DNA from: Symbiodinium kawagutii
Lineage: Eukaryota; Sar; Dinophyceae; Suessiales; Symbiodiniaceae
NCBI GenBank assembly: GCA_009767595.1
Contig: VSDK01004685.1
Coordinates: forward strand, 243,625 to 307,624
DNA length: 64,000 nt
Direction: 5' to 3'
The notes below the pieces were generated by a model, which worked only from the letters and a program-made list of their open reading frames with translations, was not told where the DNA came from and ran no database searches. This document shows, piece after piece, positions 58,179 to 64,000 of this stretch. Both the position numbers and the translations under genes were made by a program. Every line of letters starts with the position of its first letter. The stretch's first letter is position 1.

Positions 58179-58513
58179 AACCACAACCATCAAAAGGAAG
58201 GAAGGACCACAGCTCACCCTGTTGAATTTTCCGATGACTCTATCTATTGGGAATATCATCAGTATCCAGATGCTCCATGTATGCTATACTTGCAAACATC
58301 TACCTATAAAATGACGCAAATGTAGTTAAACAAACCATACACGGAGTTTCTGGGTTAGATAGCGATTTTGTGAATCACAATCCGGTCGATTCGGAAGAAA
58401 TGGAGGTAGACACGGAGTTGTTCAGTACTTTTCTCTCTAAGTACTGAAAGGAACAATCTTGAGTGAAGAAGGCCTATATGATATTGCTACAGGCACATCA
58501 TCTTGAAAACACA

Positions 58514-58622
58514 TTGGTGGTTTCTCCAAACAGGTGTCCCCCCAAATCATCCAATATATAGTCGTCATATATAGCAGTAAACCAACCATTTTTGAGTAGC
58601 CCCCTATTTTGAGAAGCTACCA
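58514..58622 (+). mobile_element. MITE-like family 1 copy
   Basis: GGTGGTTTCTCCAAACAGGT to CCCTATTTTGAGAAGCTACC, with CCCCCCAAATCATCCAATAT inside. Confidence 0.85.
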
Positions 58623-58739
58623 TATAGTACCATTGAGATTTGGCACCATCAATATCAACCATATAGCAACAGTTGTCTAAGCATTCTTGTTGGCGGTTCC
58701 CCCTACCATTTACCATTATATTCCACATCAAACCAACAC

Positions 58740-58828
58740 ATGGCAGTGGGTCAAAACCCCGTACCCCTGGTTCCCCTATCATTAACCATTGTTTTCCTTA
58801 CTGTTGTTGGTTATTATCCACCATTATT
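58740..58828 (-). mobile_element. MITE-like family 3 copy, right end truncated
   Basis: ATGGCAGTGGGTCAAAACCC and TACCCCTGGTTCCCCTATCA match other copies; it stops at CCATTATTGG before the second terminal repeat. Confidence 0.75.
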
Positions 58829-58982
58829 GGTACCTCACAGCGCGGACACACTCCACATGACAAGAACCCAAACCGCAGGTGGGAGGGCAACTGCCTAAAA
58901 GTGAAACCAGCAGCAAATAAACAACGTAGAGCCCGACGATCACGGCAGCAAAACGAGGGCAGTGACGGGTTCACTGCAATTG

Positions 58983-59573
58983 TCAGTACAAGTATTGGTA
59001 GGATCTATGTCTTTCTTTCATGCTTTTTTCTTCAAGAACATCCACAAAGTTGAGGATGGAAGGAATGCGTGGAATTTGGATTGGAAAGTTCATGGAATGT
59101 TTTGTGCTCCCTTGGATAGAAAAATAGTTTTTGACACATGCGATAGTTGCTTCAGCATTTGGCAATCTGGGCCGGCATGGAATGCCAGCCGGTGGCTGAC
59201 CCAAGTATCCCAAACGTTGCATAGATGCACATTTGTTCAGTTCGAATTTTGGAAAAAAAGGCAGTCCTGACAATTTTTGTAGGCATTGGATTGTTCTTTG
59301 CAAGAACGCAGACTGCTGATAGACTGCACGTTTGTGAGAAGGGCAAAGAAGAGCTTCATCTGACATATATTCCGCATAAGTCTTATCATAGCCACGGCCT
59401 TCAAGAGGTATCGGAAAATATTGTTGACTCGCAATCAGTAAACTAACCGTCAACTCCAACCAACTAATTCCCCAATCATCATAGGAGCGATAATCAGCGG
59501 AGATATGGGGGGGCCAAGCTAAAGTAGCAGCCCAATGAAACACCATTCTGGCAAGATTGGCGCCAAACACCAT
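58983..59573 (-). other. Unassigned 196-codon open frame
   Basis: Contains GRGYDKTYAEYMSDEALLCP and RTIQCLQKLSGLPFFPKFEL. AT-rich, and the plus strand is partly open as well. No family recognised; could be a decayed element or an exon. Confidence 0.25.
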
Positions 59574-59615
59574 CCACCATTATTGGTTGGTTAACTGCTT
59601 GACCCAGTTCGCCAC

Positions 59616-59741
59616 ATTGAGCTGAGGAAATCCCTCCATCGCCCGCCCTGGCGCGCACCGCACGACACGCGCCTCACGCTTTGGGAGGGCAGCGATCAGC
59701 TGGGCATCCACCCGCAGTTCCGGGCCGCCGCGGCCCATGGC
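59616..59741 (-). CDS. Gene 2 candidate exon
   Basis: AMGRGGPELRVDAQLIAALP then KREARVVRCAPGRAMEGFPQ. The acceptor ccctttctcgccag|GCC is very good. The donor CTCAAT|GTGGCG would start the intron exactly at a family 3-like terminal repeat (GTGGCGAACTGGGTCAA). Confidence 0.5.
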
Positions 59742-59769
59742 CTGGCGAGAAAGGGTGCCCTATGATGGC

Positions 59770-60850
59770 TCAACTAATGGTCACTGATGGTCAACTAATG
59801 GTTGATGAATAACTAATGGCTAACAATTAACCAAGTTATCAATAGCTAAGGGTCACTAACAATAGTTGATGAAGAACTAATGGTTTCACTCAACAACTGT
59901 GATGAACTTATGGTTTATAATAGTTTATGCTTAATGGTTGATGAATTCATGGTTTACAATAGTTTAGTTGACGGACTGCAAATGGTTTATGATCGTCTAA
60001 TAGTTGATGGATGCGGTCTTGGTGGTTTTATGATTGTTGACTGGTCGTGAATCCATGGTTCGTCATGGATCAATGGTTTTTATGATGGCTTATTGATGGT
60101 TTTGATAATGGTTTTAAGGTGGTTTTGAGGATGGTTAAGGGTTAAGTAATGGTTCGTATAAAATATTGTCACTAATGGTTGGTGAATTCATGGTTTATGA
60201 TAGTTTATGATAGTTTATCATAATTCATGGCGGTTGTATGATTGTTGACTGGTGGTGAATCCATGGTTAGTCATGGATGAATGGTTTTTATGATGGCTTC
60301 ATGATGGGTGCTGTTTCATGGTTGTTTTGAGGATGGTTAAGGGTTAAGTAATGGTTGATTAATTGATGGTGGTTAACTAATGGCGAATCAATGATTGAGA
60401 AAATCATGGTTCATGATAGTTGATGATGGCTGATCATGGTGGATCATGGCTCAACACTGGTTAACTAATGCTTAAAGCTAAAGGTTAAAGCTAATGGTGA
60501 ATCGATGGTTAATTAGTGGCCGATGGTAGCTAATGATGGTTTTTATAATGATGGGTTTTATGGTGGTTAACTAATGGTCACATCAATGGTTGATTAATTC
60601 ATGGTGGTATGACTTTCATGTTGAATGCTGGTTAACGAATGGCTAACTAACTGTGATCTAGTGGTTCATGATGGCGGTTGATTAGAGCTATTGACGGCCT
60701 ATTGATGTGGTTGACCAATGATTACACAATGGCGAACTAATGCTGGATCAATGGTCAATGATGTTTACTTGAGAGTGGTTCGCCATGGCTTGATAACGGT
60801 GTGTGGTGGTTGATGATGGTTTGATGACGGTCAAACAATCTTAAGCATCA
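59770..60850. repeat. TGGTTGA-type degenerate simple sequence
   Basis: More than 1 kb of ATGGTTGATGAATGG / CTAATGGTTAATGATGG variants, right of the exon candidate 59616-59741. No fixed period. Confidence 0.9.
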
Positions 60851-61522
60851 TGAATCTTATGTAGTTCGTGAATATATCGATTATCGGTCTACTTCATTAG
60901 ATGGTATCTATATTGTGGCTACAATGATTTCCGTAGTTAATGTTTTTTGACAGATGGTTCACTATTGGTGGATACATGGTGAATTGATGGTTCATGAAAG
61001 TTCATGATGGTTGATGATTGCTAATGGTACATGAAAAAAATATAGAGATATGGAACATTGATGGGAGAACTGGAAAATCTTGAATCTTTCCACATATTTG
61101 CGTTTGCAATAGTATCCCATGAGAAAGCCATTCTTGCGGAAAAGAAAAAGATGCTCATCATTGCTCTTGATATACATGTTGCTCGTAAGAAGTCACAAGT
61201 CATCTACCTCCGTCCATAAATGGCCTACACCTTCAACCAATTACTATAATAACTATAAATGTTAATTGACTAGCGAATATTAGTGTTACTGTAACATTCA
61301 TAATAATAGTAACAATCATGCAAATGTAAACAATATGATCAATCACTAAACAACCATTATCTCAAAACCGCTACTTCATTATTAGCCACTAATCAACCGT
61401 TAAAAGGAACCATTATTAACTCTAATTACGGACTAATTAACTATTATTATCACTAAGCCTTTCATACAGAACTTCTCCTCCTTCGCGGAAATGACACAAC
61501 ACTGCGATCCGATCCCAAGAGG

Positions 61523-61617
61523 ATCTGGTTAGTGGTTGAACCGCCCGTATGAAAAATATTGGTCAACCAATGGTTCATCAACACTAGGGAAAATAAAAGA
61601 TGTTTGAAACCATTAGC
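61523..61617 (+). mobile_element. MITE-like family 2 copy
   Basis: ATCTGGTTAGTGGTTGAACC ... AAAAGATGTTTGAAACCATT; GTATGAAAAATATTGG inside. Confidence 0.8.
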
Positions 61618-61898
61618 AATCATCAACTATCAGCCAGGGATTCTACCAATTGTCCATATTGCTAATGGTTTGAAACCAGCCAACCAGCTAGTTGTTCAAC
61701 TATTATTGTTGGTGATTACATGTGATTACCCCCTATCAGTAACCATTATAAGCCCCCTATTATCAACATTTATCAACCAGTTAAGCTGTAATCCACTACC
61801 CCCTATTAGTAACCATTATAAGCCCCCTATCATCAACCAGTTCAGCATGTACCACCAGCCAGGGATTTTCTCGACGGAAAATCAACAGGTCCGGTCAC

Positions 61899-61927
61899 CT
61901 GCTCGAGGTCCAACAAGGCATCGTAGC
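61899..61927 (-). CDS. Gene 2 candidate micro-exon
   Basis: YDALLDLEQ between gtggcaag|GC and GAGCAG|GTGACC. Only 29 nt; the plus strand is open through the island (GHLLEVQQGIVALPLGAGRR). Confidence 0.2.
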
Positions 61928-62207
61928 CTTGCCACTAGGCGCTGGACGGCGGTCATTGACCCGGGATGGCATCACTTTTGGGTGGTTAATGGTGGTTAAT
62001 GTTGGTCAATGGATGGTCAATGGATGGTCAGTTGATGGTCAACTGGCGTTAAATATGCTTAACTATGGTGGTTAATAGTGGTTACTAGTGGTTAAGAATA
62101 ATAGATACCATGGTTCATGGAAGTTGACCATTGTGCTTCATGGTGGTTGGATGATAAGAGATACTAAGCAACAATAATAGGGATCTATAGGGATTATACA
62201 CCAACTA

Positions 62208-62325
62208 TATGGTGGTTTGCTTGAAAACATGGAAACCCGTCCAAAATGAATAGTGTATTTCTATAGGTAGATAATATTGGATGATTTGGAAAATTCACTT
62301 TTTGAGAAACAAACCTATGGTGATC
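62208..62325 (-). mobile_element. MITE-like family 1 copy, reverse, diverged
   Basis: Starts GGTGGTTTGCTTGAAAACAT and ends ATTGGATGATTTGGAAAATT then TTTTTGAGAAACAAACC. Lower identity than other copies. Confidence 0.55.
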
Positions 62326-62983
62326 ATCCTGACTCTTTGGTGATACTGTGACTGATATTCTCAAGTTTTGACGGTGTTGGATTGAGCGTGCACAGTAGTC
62401 ATTAAATTTTGTTCCGCTGGTTGTTTTGCGTCATTTCATTCCTGGAACGGCCAAAGGGTCCCAAATGAGCAGTGATGAAGCAGTTTCTTATGGTGCTAGA
62501 ATATTGGAAGGGTCCATCTTAGTTTTCTAGGTTGCACCCACAAGCACAGAGAGAAATCTGTTGAAGAGATCTAGTATAGATCGTCTTATGCAGAGATGTT
62601 GCTTCCTGAACACACCGCAGCTGGATCTGTTTGGGGCAGACACACAGCATGGGCCAAAGAGGGTAGTCGTAGCAGTGATAGATATATAGAATATGCAGTT
62701 GGTACTGCAGACTGGTGGGCTAAGGGGCTAAGTTGAATGCTAAGCGGAGTAGCTATCCCTTTGGGATCTTCCCTCAGCGATCAGCCTGCTCTTTTCCACA
62801 CACTAGTTGTGCTTGAGCCAAACGCAGGAGCGTTCAGCAGTGAGGTGCTTTCCTCGAAGAAGTGGCCACTATTGCTAGCAGCTTCTGTACTGGTTTGAAA
62901 AACTCTTTTGACACAACCGCACTCCCCCCTTTGCGCCAGCAAAGCCATTCCTTAACGACCTGCTCGGGTGGTTGGTTGGTCCT

Positions 62984-64000
62984 TCAGCTCCTTCGGAAGC
63001 CGGTTGCGGTTGGAAGCAGTAGCCCACATTCTGCACAGGCTGGAAAGGCTTGTCCACCTCTGATGAACGTGCCACTTCCATGCTTCCTCAGATGATGGAA
63101 GTTTCCACCACCATCAGAACTCAGGTAAAGCTGGCAGCCAGGAGTCCTCGAAGACCTCGTAGCACAGCACTCCAAGCAGGGCGCAAACTCGTAGACCCGG
63201 CGAGCTGCCTTCAGCTTTCCACATCCTGGGATCACGTGGTACACAGTACCCGTTTGGGTTGCGTACACTGGCATCGGTGGCGGTTCCTCCGCCGGTTCAG
63301 GTTGACCTCCAGCAGGAACTTCTCCAGCGGGCACATCCGCTTCAGGTGAAGCAGCACTGCTACCAGCAGGTGCAGTGGCAGAACCGAGAGCTCCTCCAGG
63401 TAGATCAGCTTGTTCTTGAGGTCCAGCAAGTCCTTGAGCTTCAGCTGGTCCTTGAGCTTCAGGGCGTTCTTGGTCTTCAGGACGTTCTTGGTCTCCAGGA
63501 CGTTCTTGGTCTCCAGCTGGTTCTTGAGGTTCAACAGGTCCTTGAACTCCAGAAGGTTCACGAGGAACAGGATACACACGGCCACGTGGAACCGTCGGCT
63601 GCCCATACTGAGAGCTTCGCACCGAAGATCCTCTTGTCCCCGATGTAGTCGGTGTTGGTGGCAAGGGAGACACGGCACCAGGCGAAGTCGGTGTCCCCGG
63701 TGTCGTTGGGTACGGTGAGGAAGAAGTTGAAGGAGTGAAAGGTTCCAAAGGCCTTTTGTGGTACCCTTGGCCAGGACGGTACACTCCTTTCTTCCCCTTT
63801 CCCTTTCCTTTTCCCTTACCTTTTCCTTTTTCTTTCCCCTTTGAAGAGCCTGGAGTAGGCGGCTGTTCAGCTGCCCACTCGTCTTGGTCTTGTTGCTCCA
63901 ACTCCTCTCGGGATTTGAACTTCCCTTTTCCTTTTGTCCTCATCATCTCCCCCGGAGATGGAAACTCTTCACGTGGAGCCTCGAGGTCTTGGCCAGCTTC
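62984..64000 (-). CDS. GK-rich, Cys/His-motif protein, N-terminus beyond window (retroelement-like)
   Basis: Open from the window edge (EAGQDLEAPREEFPSPGEMM before the first internal Met at 63946) to TGA at 62986-62984. Order: acidic start, basic GKGKGKGKGKGKK run, Pro/Ser/Thr-rich region, tandem E/Q-R-P repeats coded by a minisatellite (63405-63560), then two related C-terminal motifs. Motif 1: YATQTGTVYHVIPGCGKLKA ... CLECC. Motif 2: LYLSSDGGGNFHHLRKHGSG ... CAECG. The YxTxxGxxYHxxxxC...CxxC pattern and GK runs recall proteins annotated as copia-type polyprotein pieces in dinoflagellate genomes (from memory). No integrase or RT domain lies in the visible part, so a host protein is possible. 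Confidence 0.65.
   Translation of the reverse strand, partial: EAGQDLEAPREEFPSPGEMMRTKGKGKFKSREELEQQDQDEWAAEQPPTPGSSKGKEKGKGKGKGKGKGKKGVYRPGQGYHKRPLEPFTPSTSSSPYPTTPGTPTSPGAVSPLPPTPTTSGTRGSSVRSSQYGQPTVPRGRVYPVPREPSGVQGPVEPQEPAGDQERPGDQERPEDQERPEAQGPAEAQGLAGPQEQADLPGGALGSATAPAGSSAASPEADVPAGEVPAGGQPEPAEEPPPMPVYATQTGTVYHVIPGCGKLKAARRVYEFAPCLECCATRSSRTPGCQLYLSSDGGGNFHHLRKHGSGTFIRGGQAFPACAECGLLLPTATGFRRS
63405..63560. repeat. Coding minisatellite (18-21 bp units)
   Basis: GGTTCTTGAGGT / GTCCTTGAGCTTCAGCTG / TTCTTGGTCTCCAGGACG variants. On the minus strand they encode the E-R-P-G-D-Q type repeats. Confidence 0.85.

Overview
The window reads as nuclear DNA of a dinoflagellate. Evidence: short GC-rich exon islands separated by long introns, some apparent GC-AG introns, a plant-type (CCCTAAA)n telomere-like tract, a cyclic-nucleotide/KCNH-type channel of the kind common in dinoflagellates, and a GKGKGK-rich ORF like those in dinoflagellate retroelements. 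No prokaryotic gene, rRNA, tRNA or CRISPR array was recognised. A 273-base assembly gap lies at 23348-23620.

All supportable coding signal is on the minus strand. Gene 1 (about 19.6 kb down to 0.92 kb) is a voltage-gated ion channel in 16 exons. By hand I could follow an N-terminal cytosolic region, S1-S6, a pore, a C-linker and a degenerate cyclic-nucleotide-binding-homology domain. All exon phases agree, and the joined exons total 2550 nt, i.e. 849 aa plus stop. S4 has six arginines at three-residue spacing, and the pore carries an unusual LGVGQ where K+ channels have VGYGD-like filters.

Upstream on the same strand (about 19.7-62 kb) is a string of short GC-rich islands. They can be read as exons of one or more genes (called gene 2 here) with compatible phases. 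These are weaker, because several islands are open in more than one frame or on both strands. The putative last exon of gene 2 ends 42 nt before the gene 1 start codon, which would be a close head-to-tail pair. At the right edge (62984-64000) is the C-terminal part of a GK-rich, proline-rich, Cys/His-motif protein, probably retroelement-derived.

Introns are filled with degenerate simple sequence of two polarities: TGGTTGATGG-like and its complement CCATCAACCA-like. Around many islands the + strand is CCATCA-rich on the left and TGGTTGA-rich on the right, so the two ends of each intron are complementary. Scattered through the same introns are at least four short families with terminal inverted repeats (about 90-120 bp, MITE-like). 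The 20.8-25.3 kb block is a repeat cluster with hairpin arrays, satellites and a recent A-B-B-A duplication. The 39.6-41.5 kb block is a nested palindrome between direct repeats. All coordinates of splice sites are by eye and need RNA evidence.
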